Source: Pseudomonas sp. 14P_8.1_Bac3
GTDB lineage: Bacteria > Pseudomonadota > Gammaproteobacteria > Pseudomonadales > Pseudomonadaceae
Direction: 5' to 3'
Length of the DNA: 64,000 nucleotides
Assembly: GCF_025466085.1 (NCBI RefSeq)
Contig: NZ_JANLOD010000064.1
Coordinates: forward strand, 48,751 to 112,750
The notes beneath the pieces are model-generated. The model was given only the letters and a program-made list of their open reading frames with translations. It was not told the origin of the DNA and made no database searches. This document shows, one piece after another, positions 43,937 to 53,590 of this stretch. Each line of letters starts with the position of its first letter. Within the stretch, counting starts at the first letter, position 1. The position numbers were made by a program, and so were the translations under genes.

Positions 43937-45484
43937 TTAGCGCTGCGCCGTCTCCCCTACCGGATACACCGACTCCCATCCCCCGCCCAACGCCTTGTAC
44001 AACCCGACCATCGCCAATGACACCCCGGTCGAGCTTTCTACCCATTGCTGCTGGGTCGCGAGCAATTCGCCTTGCACGGTCAGGACGTTGACGAAATCCA
44101 CCACGCCTTCGACATATTGTTGCTGCGCGGTGCGCAGGGCGATCTGGTTCTGGCGCACGGCTTCGGCGAGGCTGTCACGGCGCAGTTGGCTGGCGTTGTA
44201 GGCGGTCAGTTGGTCATCGATTTCATGCCAGGCGCGCAGCACCGTTTGCTGGTAGGCGATGGCGGCTTCCTGTTGCTGGGCTTCGCGCAGGTTCAAGACG
44301 CCGCGCAGGCGGCCACCGTCGAACAGCGGCAGGCTGATTTGCGGGCCGATGCCGAAGGCCCGCGACCCCCATGAACCGAAATCGCTCAGTTGCAGCGCCT
44401 GTGAAGCGATGTTGCCTGACAGGGTGATGCGCGGGTAGAAATCTGCCTTGGCCACGCCAATGTTCGCGGTGGCGGCATGCAAGCGGGCTTCGGCCTGACG
44501 GATGTCCGGGCGACGCTCGGCCAGTTGCGACGGCAGACCGATGGCGACCTGACGCGGTGTTTGTGGCACGGGAGCGTCGGTGGATAACTCGGCGTGCAGC
44601 GCTTGCGGCGGCTCGCCCATCAACAGGCTCAGCGCATTGATCAGCTGGGATTGGCGCTGCTCCAGCGCTGGCAGGCGCGATTCGATGGCGGCGACCTGCG
44701 CAGCGGCCTCGGCGACGTCGAGGTCGGTGGCGACACCGTCGGTCAGGCGCAATTGCGACAGTTTCAGGCTATGGCGCGCGACATCAAGATTCTGCTCGGT
44801 GACCGCTCGTGTGCTCTGCACGCCGCGCAGCTGGATGTAGTCCTGAGCCGTTTCAGCGAGGACCGACAACAACACGCCGCGTTGATCGTTTTCGGCGACT
44901 TCCAGGGTGGCGTCGGCGGCTTCGGTTTCGCGGCGTACACGGCCCCAGAAATCCAGCTCCCAGGAGGCGGAAAAACCGGCGTCCCACAAATTGTATGCAG
45001 CGTTGCCATTGTTCCCCGACGGATCGGCCAGGCCTTTGCCGCTGCTGCGTTCACGCCCGTAGCCGCCGGTGGCGGCGGTGTTGGGGTAGCGGTCGGCGGT
45101 GACCACCTGGCGCGCCGCGCGACTTTGCTGCAAGCGGCTGCTGGCGAGCTTCAGGTCGAGGTTATCAGTCAGCGCGCGCTGGGTCAGGGCCGACAATTTC
45201 GAGTCCTGGAACACCTCCCACCAACGCTCGTCCATGGTTTCGGCGACGGCCTGGCTGCCGGCGGCTTTTTGCGGTTTTGACCATTCGGTGATTTGTTGCG
45301 CTTGTGGTTTCTGAAAGTCCGGGCCGACGGTGCAGGCTGAAAGGCTCATCACCAGCAGGGCGCACAGGGTCAGTCGTGGCTGAAGGCCTCTGCGCGAGCA
45401 GGCTCGCTCCCCCATTGAAAAGCGGTTGCCTGTGGGAGCAAGCCGGTTCGCGAAGGCGTCAGCCCGATCAACGAAGATTTTCAT
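43937..45484 (-). CDS. Outer-membrane efflux lipoprotein, NodT family, with REPIN-expanded N-terminus
   Basis: 515 residues from ATG 45484, which overlaps the preceding HlyD stop in an ATGA junction. From residue ~38 the sequence is a normal lipoprotein signal (LTLCALLVMSLSAC, lipobox Cys51) and TolC-like OEP repeats. Residues ~8-35 are encoded by a REPIN (45388-45459) that keeps the frame: FANRLAPTG and GERACSRRG are translated REP arms. ATG at residue 24 could serve instead, but no ribosome site precedes it. The gene completes the MFS-HlyD-NodT pump. Whether the enlarged signal region still works is uncertain. Confidence 0.85.
   Translation of the reverse strand: MKIFVDRADAFANRLAPTGNRFSMGERACSRRGLQPRLTLCALLVMSLSACTVGPDFQKPQAQQITEWSKPQKAAGSQAVAETMDERWWEVFQDSKLSALTQRALTDNLDLKLASSRLQQSRAARQVVTADRYPNTAATGGYGRERSSGKGLADPSGNNGNAAYNLWDAGFSASWELDFWGRVRRETEAADATLEVAENDQRGVLLSVLAETAQDYIQLRGVQSTRAVTEQNLDVARHSLKLSQLRLTDGVATDLDVAEAAAQVAAIESRLPALEQRQSQLINALSLLMGEPPQALHAELSTDAPVPQTPRQVAIGLPSQLAERRPDIRQAEARLHAATANIGVAKADFYPRITLSGNIASQALQLSDFGSWGSRAFGIGPQISLPLFDGGRLRGVLNLREAQQQEAAIAYQQTVLRAWHEIDDQLTAYNASQLRRDSLAEAVRQNQIALRTAQQQYVEGVVDFVNVLTVQGELLATQQQWVESSTGVSLAMVGLYKALGGGWESVYPVGETAQR
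45388..45459. repeat. REPIN inside a coding sequence
   Basis: Arms GCGCGAGCAGGCTCGCTCCC and TGTGGGAGCAAGCCGGTTCG in inverse orientation lie within the 5' end of the NodT gene. All other REPINs in this window are intergenic or at gene ends. Confidence 0.88.
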
Positions 45485-46545
45485 CGCTGCGCAACCTCAT
45501 GCTTGCCGGCACCCGCCGTATCAATCCGCGCCTCTACCGACATTCCCACCCGCAGCCGCTCAGCCAACGGTTGTCCCGGCTCCAGGACGATTTTCACCGG
45601 AATCCGTTGCACCACCTTGGTGAAGTTGCCGGTGGCGTTGTCCGGTTTGACCGAAGCGAACGTCACTCCGGTGGCCGCCGCAATGCTTTCGACGTGGCCG
45701 CTCAGGGCTTCACCGCCAAGGCTGTCCACCCGCACTTGCACATCCTGCCCCGGCTGCACGTTGGTCAGTTGGGTTTCCTGGAAGTTGGCGACCACATATG
45801 CCTGCGTCAGCGGCACCACCGCCAGCAGCTTGCTGCCCGGCGTGACATACGCGCCAACCCGCACCGCACGCTCGCCGACCATGCCGTCCTGCGGCGCGAC
45901 GATGCGGGTGTAGGACAGCTCGTAATTGGCGATGTCCAGCGCCGCTTGCGCGCGTTTCAAGCCACCGTCGGCGGCGTCGCGTTGCGCGGTCAGGATATCC
46001 ACTTGCTTGCGCTCCGCCGCCAGCACCGCCGTGGCATTCGCCAGCCGGGCCGTGGACTGGTCGATACGCGTACGCGCTTGCTGAGCGTTTTGCACCGTGC
46101 CTGCGCCCACTCCGGCGAGGTGGTCGTAGCGGTTCAGTTCATGTTCGGCGAAGGCCATTTCTGCCTTGGCCGAGACCACCGTGGCTTGCGCCTGCGCGAT
46201 CACCGATGCCTGGCGTTCAAGGGTCGCCCGAGCGTTTTGCAGCTGCGCCCGCGCGACCAGGGTTTCGGCGTCGGCGGCTTGAGCGGCGGCGCGCAGATCC
46301 CGGTCATCGATCAGCGCCAGCAATTGCCCAGCCTTGACCTGCTGGTTGTCCTCCACCAGCACCTCCTTGATGAACCCGGCGACCCGTGGCACCACCAAGG
46401 TGAAGTCTGCGGAGACAAAGGCATCGTTGGTGGTCTGTTGCGTGCGCTTGCCGAACATTCCTGGCGCCAGCAGATAAACCAATACGCCAACCGCCACCAG
46501 GGCAGCGACACCCACGGCTACTTTTTTCGTTGATTGAGTCGTCAT
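45481..46545 (-). CDS. HlyD/EmrA-family membrane fusion protein
   Basis: 354 residues from ATG 46545: N-terminal TM (VAVGVAALVAVGVLVYLLAP), biotinyl-lipoyl-like halves (TTNDAFVSADFTLVVPRVAG, VLVEDNQQVKAGQLLALIDD), a long alpha-hairpin (about 85-185) and a beta-barrel with GQDVQVRVDSLGG. EmrA-like adaptor linking the MFS pump to the OM channel. The MFS gene ends 26 bases upstream. Confidence 0.93.
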   Translation of the reverse strand: MTTQSTKKVAVGVAALVAVGVLVYLLAPGMFGKRTQQTTNDAFVSADFTLVVPRVAGFIKEVLVEDNQQVKAGQLLALIDDRDLRAAAQAADAETLVARAQLQNARATLERQASVIAQAQATVVSAKAEMAFAEHELNRYDHLAGVGAGTVQNAQQARTRIDQSTARLANATAVLAAERKQVDILTAQRDAADGGLKRAQAALDIANYELSYTRIVAPQDGMVGERAVRVGAYVTPGSKLLAVVPLTQAYVVANFQETQLTNVQPGQDVQVRVDSLGGEALSGHVESIAAATGVTFASVKPDNATGNFTKVVQRIPVKIVLEPGQPLAERLRVGMSVEARIDTAGAGKHEVAQR

Positions 46546-46571
46546 AAAAACCTTCGGTTTCAGTGGAGCAT

Positions 46572-48104
46572 TCAGGTCGGCGCACGCGGCGGAAACATCC
46601 GCGTCGGCAGCCAGAAAATAAGCAGGATCAGCGCCAGGGCGATGCCGGCCATGCACAGATAAAGATCCGACGCGGTGAGCACCACGGCCTGCTCATGCAG
46701 CCGGTGCGCAAGGCCAGCGCTGTCGCTGTCGGCCAGCGGCGAGTTGCCGAGGCGGTCTACCAGCATCGTCGAGTGAAAGTGCAGCCGCGAGGTGGTCAGC
46801 GCCTCGATCACACCGGTGGCGATCACCGCCGACAAGCCTTTCACTGTGTTGAACCAGGCCGAGGCGAACGGGCCTTCCATCGGGTGGATGCTGCCGGTCG
46901 CCAGCATCAACAGCGGCAACACCGCCATCGGTTGCCCGAAGATCTGCAGCAGTTGCAACACGTAGAAATCATCGCGAATCCACACCGAGGTCAGCTGCGA
47001 ACCACCGAGGCACGACAACGCCAGCATGCTCAGACCAATCCCCAATACCCAGCGGCAATCGACCCACCGGAAGTTGCACAGCGCCGCCACCAATGGCAGC
47101 GCGATCAATTGCGGCAGCGCCGCCAGCAACATGATCGGCGCGGTCTGCACCGGGCGATAACCCTGCACCTGCGCCAGGTAACTGGAGGGAATGATGATCA
47201 CCGCCAGCAGGATCACCAGCACCCCGGCCAGCGTCAGCAAGGCGAACGACAGGTTACGGATGCCCAGCATCTGCATCTTGAAAAACGGAATAGGCTGCGA
47301 CCATTCATTGATCAGGAACAGCGCCATCAACACCAGCCCACCGCCGAGCAAACCGCAGATCAGGCTCGACTCGAACCAGTCCAGACGGTTGCCCTGGAGA
47401 ATGCCGATCACCAGCATGCAGATCGCCGGAAAACCCAGCAGCAGACCGCGCCAGTTGAATTGTTTGAGGCGTTCCAGGCGCAGGGGATCCTGGGGCAGGC
47501 CGTAAGCCACCGCGGCCATGGCGATCAGGCACGGCGCGATGATTTGCCAGAACGTCCATTGCCAGCCGACATGCTCGGTCCATAACCCGGCCAGCGGGGT
47601 GCCGAGCCCAGGGCCGAACGTCGCGGTCAGGGCGTAACCGGCCAGCCCATACAACTTCACATTGGCCGGCAGAAAGCGCAGGGCGACCGTCATCAGCATC
47701 GGTGGCAACGCACCGCCCGCCAGGCCTTGCAAGGTGCGCATCAGCAGCAGGCTTTCGTAGTTCGGGGCGAACGGGCACAGCACCCCCAGCAGGGTGAACA
47801 GGCTGATCGCATAGAGGGTGAAGCGCCGCAGCGAGAACGTCACCGCGCACCATGGCGCAAACGCCATCGCGGCCACCGAGGTCGCCGCGTAACAGGCAAC
47901 CAGCCAGGTGCCTTCGTCGTAACCGATGGCCAAGGCGCCGCGAATGTCGGCGAGGGCGACCTTGGTCACCATCTCGTTGAGGCCCGACACCAGCACTGCC
48001 AGCAACACGCCCACCAGACCGATGATGATCCGCGGGCCGAAGGCCGGTGGCGCTACGGCGGGGCTGGCCGCGGCGAGAGGTGCCGGGGCCGTGAGGGAAG
48101 TCAT
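46572..48104 (-). CDS. MFS drug efflux transporter, DHA2/EmrB-like
   Basis: 510 residues from ATG 48104 (GGAG 11 bases upstream); a TTG slightly earlier is possible. About 14 TM helices. The motif region after TM4, MRTLQGLAGGALPPMLMTVA, and TM5 GPGLGTPLAG are DHA2-type. Probably exports toxic amphiphiles across the inner membrane with the HlyD adaptor. First gene of the efflux operon; a LysR gene lies 133 bases upstream on the same strand. Confidence 0.92.
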   Translation of the reverse strand: MTSLTAPAPLAAASPAVAPPAFGPRIIIGLVGVLLAVLVSGLNEMVTKVALADIRGALAIGYDEGTWLVACYAATSVAAMAFAPWCAVTFSLRRFTLYAISLFTLLGVLCPFAPNYESLLLMRTLQGLAGGALPPMLMTVALRFLPANVKLYGLAGYALTATFGPGLGTPLAGLWTEHVGWQWTFWQIIAPCLIAMAAVAYGLPQDPLRLERLKQFNWRGLLLGFPAICMLVIGILQGNRLDWFESSLICGLLGGGLVLMALFLINEWSQPIPFFKMQMLGIRNLSFALLTLAGVLVILLAVIIIPSSYLAQVQGYRPVQTAPIMLLAALPQLIALPLVAALCNFRWVDCRWVLGIGLSMLALSCLGGSQLTSVWIRDDFYVLQLLQIFGQPMAVLPLLMLATGSIHPMEGPFASAWFNTVKGLSAVIATGVIEALTTSRLHFHSTMLVDRLGNSPLADSDSAGLAHRLHEQAVVLTASDLYLCMAGIALALILLIFWLPTRMFPPRAPT

Positions 48105-48237
48105 GGACTGCAAGCTCCGGGGTTTGGACCGGAGGATTTTAAGAAATCCGGGGACTGACGAAAATCAACTTATTGGCAGTTTATAAGTGTGTCTGACGCA
48201 ACAATACGCCCACTCCCACAGGGATTCGGGGCGGCCT

Positions 48238-49158
48238 TCAGGTCGGTTGCGCCGCCAGCCATGTCTCGTCGCAACACGCTTTCAGCGTCTCCCGCATCCA
48301 CCGATGCGCAGGGTCCTTGTCGAAACGTGGGTGCCAGGCCTGGGTCAGCATCAGGGTCGGCAGGGGTATCGGCAGCGTGAATGAGCGTAGCTTCAGGCCA
48401 AGCCGCGCCACACTCAGCAAGACCTCCTTGGGCACCGGGAGGATCAGGTCGGAATCCGGCAAGGCAAACATCGCCGCATGGAAACTCGGCGCAATCACCG
48501 CGACCCGCCGCTCCAGGCCCAGGGCGTTGAGCGCCGTGTCGATCGGACCGCGAGCGATGCCACGACGAGACATGCTGATGTGGGAAAATCCGGAAAAGCG
48601 CTCGGCGGTAATCTCCGCGTCAAACAGCGGATGGTCCTCGCGCACCAGGCCGACAAAGTGCGTCGAGAACAGGTTCTGCACCTTCACTTCCGGCATCACC
48701 GGTCGATTGTTGCTGACGCTCAGATCGATGCGACCTTCACGCAGGGCCTCGTCATCCCCGTCGCCCTCGGGAACAAAACGCAACTCGCAGTACGGCGCCT
48801 GACGCTCCATCGTGTCGAACAGCTTGCCACCGTAGACGCCGACAAAAAAATCGTTGACGCGAATGCTGAAGCGCCGGCGCAAACTGCCCAGATCGACGTC
48901 ATCCGCCGAGCGGAACAGCAGCGCCGCCTGCTCCACCACGTCCCGCACTTGCTCGCGCAATGCCAACGCCTTGGGCGTCGGCACCAGGCCCCGACCGGCG
49001 CGCACCAGGATCGGATCGCCGATGGCCTCGCGAACCCGCGCCAACGTCCGGCTCATCGCCGCCGGACTGAGATTCATCCGCCGCGCCGCGCCCACCACAC
49101 TGCCCTCGTCAAGCAAGGCGTCGAGGGCGACCAAGAGGTTCATGTCCGGTAGCTGCAT
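48238..49158 (-). CDS. LysR-family transcriptional regulator
   Basis: 306 residues from ATG 49158. N-terminal wHTH (LDEGSVVGAARRMNLSPAAMSRTLARVREAIGDPILVRAG) and a PBP2-like effector domain (FSIRVNDFFVGVYGG..). It is related to the NodD/LinR-type group (MQLPDMNLLVALDALL). It lies upstream of the efflux operon in the same orientation, so regulation of the pump is possible but not shown. Between it and the ABC permease gene the 127-base region holds a REP remnant near 49210. Confidence 0.9.
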   Translation of the reverse strand: MQLPDMNLLVALDALLDEGSVVGAARRMNLSPAAMSRTLARVREAIGDPILVRAGRGLVPTPKALALREQVRDVVEQAALLFRSADDVDLGSLRRRFSIRVNDFFVGVYGGKLFDTMERQAPYCELRFVPEGDGDDEALREGRIDLSVSNNRPVMPEVKVQNLFSTHFVGLVREDHPLFDAEITAERFSGFSHISMSRRGIARGPIDTALNALGLERRVAVIAPSFHAAMFALPDSDLILPVPKEVLLSVARLGLKLRSFTLPIPLPTLMLTQAWHPRFDKDPAHRWMRETLKACCDETWLAAQPT

Positions 49159-49285
49159 GGTAAGCACTCGTGACTGATCTGGATTGACTCAGACGCAATG
49201 CTAGCAAACTTGGCTTGCCCGCGAAGGGGCCGGACCTGCCACGGTAGAAACCGGGGATTTCCTCTGCGGCAGAAGCGGCACAACC

Positions 49286-50152
49286 TTAACGCTGCATCCC
49301 CCACCGCTTCACCGTCACCCGCTCCAACGTGTCGAACACCAGATTCTCCACCAGCAACCCAATCAGAATCACCACCGCCAACCCCGCAAACACCTTGTCG
49401 GTGTAAAGCTCGTTACGGTTCTGAAAAATATACCAACCCAACCCGCCCTTGCCGCTGGTCGCGCCAAACACCAGTTCCGCGGCGATCAACGTGCGCCAGG
49501 CGAAGGCCCAGCCGATTTTCAGGCCGGCGAGGATCGATGGCAGCGCTGCGGGTATGAGGATGAACAGCACGAAACGCATGCCTTTCAAACCGTAGTTGCG
49601 CCCGGCCATGCGCAGGGTTTCCGAGACGCCGAGAAAGCCGGCATAGGTATTCAGCGCCAACGCCCACAACACCGAATGCACGAGCACGAAAATCAGGCTG
49701 TTCTGCCCCAGGCCGAACCACAGCAGCGCCAGCGGCAACAACGCAATCGCCGGCAGCGGGTTGAACATCGAGGTCAAGGTGCTGAGCAGGTCACGACCCA
49801 ATTGCGTCGACACCGCCAGGGTGGTCAGGGCAAATGCCAGGACGATGCCGATCAGGTAACCCTTGAGCAGCACCACCAGGGAGATCCACACCTTGCCCAG
49901 CAATTCGCCGCTGAGCAGGCCGTCGTACAGCGCGCTGGTGGTTTGCAGAAAGCTCGGCAGCAGCAGGTCGTTGTTCTGGATGCGCGCGACCACTTCCCAG
50001 AGCACCGCGAGCAGAATCAGGATCAGGCTTTTGCGAATCCAGCCCTGTTGCCACAGGCGCTGACCGAGGGGCAACTCACGCTCCAGCGGCACGCTGGTCA
50101 GCGGTTGCAAAACGGTTTCAAATTCTTCACGGGCGGGTGATGACTGGCTCAT
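49286..50152 (-). CDS. Taurine/sulfonate-type ABC transporter permease
   Basis: 288 residues with about six TM helices and the SsuC/TauC-type loop (RMAGRNYGLKGMRFVLFILIP). The last gene of the operon, 20 bases after the ATPase gene. It would move an organosulfur compound or related anion across the inner membrane. Confidence 0.9.
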   Translation of the reverse strand: MSQSSPAREEFETVLQPLTSVPLERELPLGQRLWQQGWIRKSLILILLAVLWEVVARIQNNDLLLPSFLQTTSALYDGLLSGELLGKVWISLVVLLKGYLIGIVLAFALTTLAVSTQLGRDLLSTLTSMFNPLPAIALLPLALLWFGLGQNSLIFVLVHSVLWALALNTYAGFLGVSETLRMAGRNYGLKGMRFVLFILIPAALPSILAGLKIGWAFAWRTLIAAELVFGATSGKGGLGWYIFQNRNELYTDKVFAGLAVVILIGLLVENLVFDTLERVTVKRWGMQR

Positions 50153-50172
50153 CGGGCAATCCTCTCAATGGC

Positions 50173-51027
50173 TCAATAAGCGATGCGAATGTCGGAAAAA
50201 TCCAACTCGCGCTCGGCTTCCGGTGTTTCATCGAACAGCAAGCGATGAATCCGTCGCGCCGATTCCTGAAACGCCACGCCGCCAAGGCTATGCAGGTTGT
50301 ATTGATGGCTGTGGACCTCCGCCCTCACCCGCCCCGGATGCGGCGACAGCAACAGAATGCGATTGCCCACCACCAGCGCTTCTTCAATGGAGTGCGTGAC
50401 GAACAGCAACGTGAAGCGCACCTCTTCCCAGAGCAACAGCAATTCTTCCTGCATCTTGCGCCGGGTCAGCGCGTCGAGGGCGGCGAAGGGCTCGTCCATC
50501 AAGAGGATTTTCGGCTGCATGGCCAACGCCCGGGCGATCGCCACCCGCGCCTTCATGCCGCCGGACAACGTGTGCGGATAGACATCGGCAAACGCCGCCA
50601 GCCCGACCTTGTCCAGGTAGTGCAGCGCACGCTCTTCAGCCTCTTTGCGCTTGAGGGTTTTTGAGGCCAGCAGCGGAAACATCACGTTCTGTTTGACGGT
50701 TTTCCACGGCGGCAATTGGTCGAATTCCTGAAACACCACAATCCGGTCCGGCCCCGGCGCATCGACGCGCTGACCCTGCAGACGGATTTCACCTTCGACG
50801 GGCTGAATAAAACCGGCGACGGCCTTGAGCAATGTCGACTTGCCGCAACCGGACGGCCCGAGCAGGACAAACCGGTCCGCCGGGTCGATTTCAAAACTGA
50901 CTTGGTGGGTCGCCCGCACCACACGCTGCGGCGTGCGGTACTCGAGGCTGACATTATCGACCGACAGCAACGCTTGGGCTGCTGCGTTCGGTTTGCTGAC
51001 CGTGTGGCCTTGCAAAGGGGCGTTCAT
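50173..51027 (-). CDS. Taurine/sulfonate-type ABC transporter ATP-binding protein
   Basis: 284 residues from ATG 51027: Walker A GPSGCGKST, signature LSGGMKARVAIARAL, Walker B ILLMDEPFAALD, H-loop LFVTHSIEEAL. It belongs to the TauB/SsuB/NrtD group. It lies between the binding protein (5-base gap) and permease genes. Confidence 0.92.
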   Translation of the reverse strand: MNAPLQGHTVSKPNAAAQALLSVDNVSLEYRTPQRVVRATHQVSFEIDPADRFVLLGPSGCGKSTLLKAVAGFIQPVEGEIRLQGQRVDAPGPDRIVVFQEFDQLPPWKTVKQNVMFPLLASKTLKRKEAEERALHYLDKVGLAAFADVYPHTLSGGMKARVAIARALAMQPKILLMDEPFAALDALTRRKMQEELLLLWEEVRFTLLFVTHSIEEALVVGNRILLLSPHPGRVRAEVHSHQYNLHSLGGVAFQESARRIHRLLFDETPEAERELDFSDIRIAY

Positions 51028-51032
51028 GTCGA

Positions 51033-52058
51033 TCAGCTCCCTTGCAGCGGCTTGGCGTCCTGGAAGAAATAATCCTTCCACGAGTCCGGTTTGTTCTTGA
51101 TCGCGCCGACGCGATAGAGGAACTCGGCGAGCGGGTAAGTGTTTTTCGGCGTGACGCTGAATTCGAACTGCGGGTTGTCGATGATTTTCAGCAGTGCGGC
51201 ACGGTCGATTTTCGCCTTGGTCACGCGGAGGTACGTATCGGCCGCGGCGCCTTTATCGTTCTGGGCAAATTGTGCGGCTTCGGTCAGCGCCTCGACGAAC
51301 GCCTTGTAGGTTTTCGGATTGTCATTGCGGAATTTCTCGGTGGCGAACAACACGGTCGGCGAGTTCGGGCCGAGCAGGTCGTAGGTGTTCAGCACCACGT
51401 GCACGTTCGGATTGGCCAGCGCCTGATCCTGGAACGGCGGGTTGGAGAAGTGCCCGGTCAGTTCAGTGCCGCCGGCAATCAGCGCGGCCGTGGCGTCGGG
51501 GTGCGGAACGGCGATGGTGTACTTGTCGAGGCGATTGAATTCCTTGTCGCCCCACTGCTTGGCGGCCGCGTATTGAAGGAAGCGCGACTGCACCGACACG
51601 CCCACCGCCGGCACCGCGATGCGGTCCTGATCGGTGAAGTCGGCGATGGTCTTGACCTTCGGATTATTGCTCACCAGGTAGTACGGGAAGTTGCCGAGTG
51701 AGGCGACGGCCTTGACGTTCTGCTTGCCGTGGGTGCGGTCCCAGATGGTCAGCAGCGGGCCAACGCCGGCACCAGCGATGTCGATCGAGCCCGAGAGCAA
51801 CGCGTCGTTGACCGCCGCACCTCCGGAGAGCTGCGTCCAGTCGACCTTGATGTCGATGCCTTCCTGCTTGCCGTACTTCTCGATCAGGTTCTGATCGCGT
51901 ACCACGTTGAGCAGCAGATAAACGATGCCGAACTGTTCGGCGATGCGGATTTCACCTTCGGCGTGGGCCACGGTCGGCGCCACCAGGCTGCCGGCGATCA
52001 GGCTGAAACCCAGGCCGATGGCCGCGGCCAGCGGTGCAAATGGAAGACGTTTGGACAT
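51033..52058 (-). CDS. Periplasmic substrate-binding protein, TauA/SsuA-like
   Basis: 341 residues from ATG 52058, with a signal peptide (LVAPTVAHAEGEIRI). IRIAEQFGIVYLLLNVVRDQ and SGGAAVNDALLSGSIDIAGAG are typical of the nitrate/sulfonate/taurine receptors. The upstream extension of the frame is rejected as it runs antisense into the dioxygenase gene. Preferred ligand unknown; the neighbouring TauD-like enzyme points to a sulfonate or sulfate ester. Confidence 0.92.
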   Translation of the reverse strand: MSKRLPFAPLAAAIGLGFSLIAGSLVAPTVAHAEGEIRIAEQFGIVYLLLNVVRDQNLIEKYGKQEGIDIKVDWTQLSGGAAVNDALLSGSIDIAGAGVGPLLTIWDRTHGKQNVKAVASLGNFPYYLVSNNPKVKTIADFTDQDRIAVPAVGVSVQSRFLQYAAAKQWGDKEFNRLDKYTIAVPHPDATAALIAGGTELTGHFSNPPFQDQALANPNVHVVLNTYDLLGPNSPTVLFATEKFRNDNPKTYKAFVEALTEAAQFAQNDKGAAADTYLRVTKAKIDRAALLKIIDNPQFEFSVTPKNTYPLAEFLYRVGAIKNKPDSWKDYFFQDAKPLQGS

Positions 52059-52075
52059 GATCGATCTCCGACAAC

Positions 52076-52963
52076 TCAGAAAGGCGCGTCGCCCTGGATG
52101 GTGGTGCGATACAACTTGCGGCGCAGATGGCTTGGGCATCCGGCGGCGAGGTGGATCAGCGAACGGTTGTCCCAGAACACCAGGTCGTGGGGCTGCCATT
52201 GGTGGCGGTAGATGTTTTGCGGCAAAACGCTGTGGGCATAGAGTTCATCGAGCAACTGCTTGCTCTCGTCCTCCGGCAAGCCGACGATGCGGGTGGTGAA
52301 ACCCTCGCTGACGAACAACGCCTTGCGGCCGTTTTCCGGGTGAGTGCGCACGATCGGGTGGACGACTTCGGCGACCTGGGCCAACTGTTCCGGTGTCAGG
52401 GTCGGGCGCCAGTTACCTTCGAATTTGGTTTCGCTGTAGCGTGCCGTGTAAGAGTGCGCCGCCGAGCGACCTTCGACCGCTTTGCGCAACGCTGCGGGCA
52501 GGCTGTCCCAGGCTTTGTGCATGTCGGCGAACAAGGTGTCGCCGCCTTCGGACGGCAGTTCCTGGGCGTGCAGCATCGAACCCAGGCTCGGCAATTCTTT
52601 ATAGGACAGGTCGGAGTGCCAGAACTTGCCGGCGTCACCCAGGCCGATGGACTGGCCGTTTTCGATGATGTTGGAAACGATGAGGATTTCCGGGTGCCCG
52701 GCCAGCAGGAACTGCTTGAGCACGTGGATCTGCAACACGCCGAAACGGCGGCTGAAGTCGATTTGCTGTTCGGGTGTAATGCGCTGGTCGCGGAACACCA
52801 CGACATGATGATCGAGGTGCGCACGATGAATGCGCGCGAAGTCTTGATCATTGATCGGGCGAGACAGGTCAAGGCCGATGATTTCGGCACCGACGGCGCC
52901 GCTGAACGGGCGAATGTCGAAGATTTGCGGCACGATGTGTTGAGTTGCAGAGACAACAGACAT
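52076..52963 (-). CDS. TauD/TfdA-family Fe(II)/2-oxoglutarate dioxygenase
   Basis: 295 residues. Iron-binding facial triad H116-x-D118 (FWHSDLSYKE) and H271 (NRSLIHLAAG); Arg281/282 is placed to bind 2-oxoglutarate. Such enzymes hydroxylate taurine, alkylsulfates or related compounds to release sulfite or sulfate. First gene of the operon, 17 bases before the binding protein gene, in the order D-A-B-C rather than A-B-C-D. The upstream gap (52964-53193) is AT-richer and should hold the promoter. Confidence 0.9.
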   Translation of the reverse strand: MSVVSATQHIVPQIFDIRPFSGAVGAEIIGLDLSRPINDQDFARIHRAHLDHHVVVFRDQRITPEQQIDFSRRFGVLQIHVLKQFLLAGHPEILIVSNIIENGQSIGLGDAGKFWHSDLSYKELPSLGSMLHAQELPSEGGDTLFADMHKAWDSLPAALRKAVEGRSAAHSYTARYSETKFEGNWRPTLTPEQLAQVAEVVHPIVRTHPENGRKALFVSEGFTTRIVGLPEDESKQLLDELYAHSVLPQNIYRHQWQPHDLVFWDNRSLIHLAAGCPSHLRRKLYRTTIQGDAPF

Positions 52964-53193
52964 AAATCACTCCCACGCGTGGCACGCTCAAGGGCGCGCG
53001 CGTCGATCGAAAACTCACGGAGGTCCCGTGTTGGTTCGTGTCGTGCGGCGCGCCGATTGGTCGGCAGGTACGCAGGAGGTTGACTTTATAGGTATAAGAA
53101 CCTGAATTTAAATACCGTTAGCGAATAACCATATGGCTTAATTCGCCTATGCTGCTGACAGGATGACGCTGCTCAACTCTTGAGGGACGCTTG

Positions 53194-53562
53194 ATGTTCT
53201 ACGTGCAACGCAATGCAGACGGCCAATTGATGCGCGTGGAGTCCGAGGCCTACGCCGGATCCACTGAAACCCTGCCGGCCGATCACCCCGATCTGCAGGA
53301 CTGGTTCACCAGTGAGGTCGTCGCCACCAGCCAGAAACAACTGCAGCAGATCAAACAGCTCAAGCAACTGAAACAGAGCGATCTGGACATGATCCGGGTA
53401 CTCGACGACTTGATTCAGGTGCTGACGGATAAGGGCGTGATCCGCGTCACCGACCTGCCGGCGGCCGCGCAGGCCAAACTGATGGACCGGTCCCAGGCGC
53501 GGGAAGCGTTGGGCGGGTTAAGTCATTTGGTGGATGAGGATGATGAGATGGGGTTGATCTGA
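53194..53562 (+). CDS. Conserved hypothetical protein (often mislabelled tryptophan synthase subunit beta-like)
   Basis: 122 residues from ATG 53194 with GAGGGA upstream. The N-terminus FYVQRNADGQLMRVESEAY is beta-rich; the middle has a glutamine/lysine/leucine helical repeat (QLQQIKQLKQLKQ) and the C-terminal part DMIRVLDDLIQVLTDKGVIRVTDLP then REALGGLS. From memory, Pseudomonas annotations give it a 'tryptophan synthase subunit beta' name, but it has no PLP-enzyme features. Function unknown. Confidence 0.7.
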   Translation: MFYVQRNADGQLMRVESEAYAGSTETLPADHPDLQDWFTSEVVATSQKQLQQIKQLKQLKQSDLDMIRVLDDLIQVLTDKGVIRVTDLPAAAQAKLMDRSQAREALGGLSHLVDEDDEMGLI

Positions 53563-53590
53563 TCCCTGGTTTTCTGGTCGCCTGTTCTGA

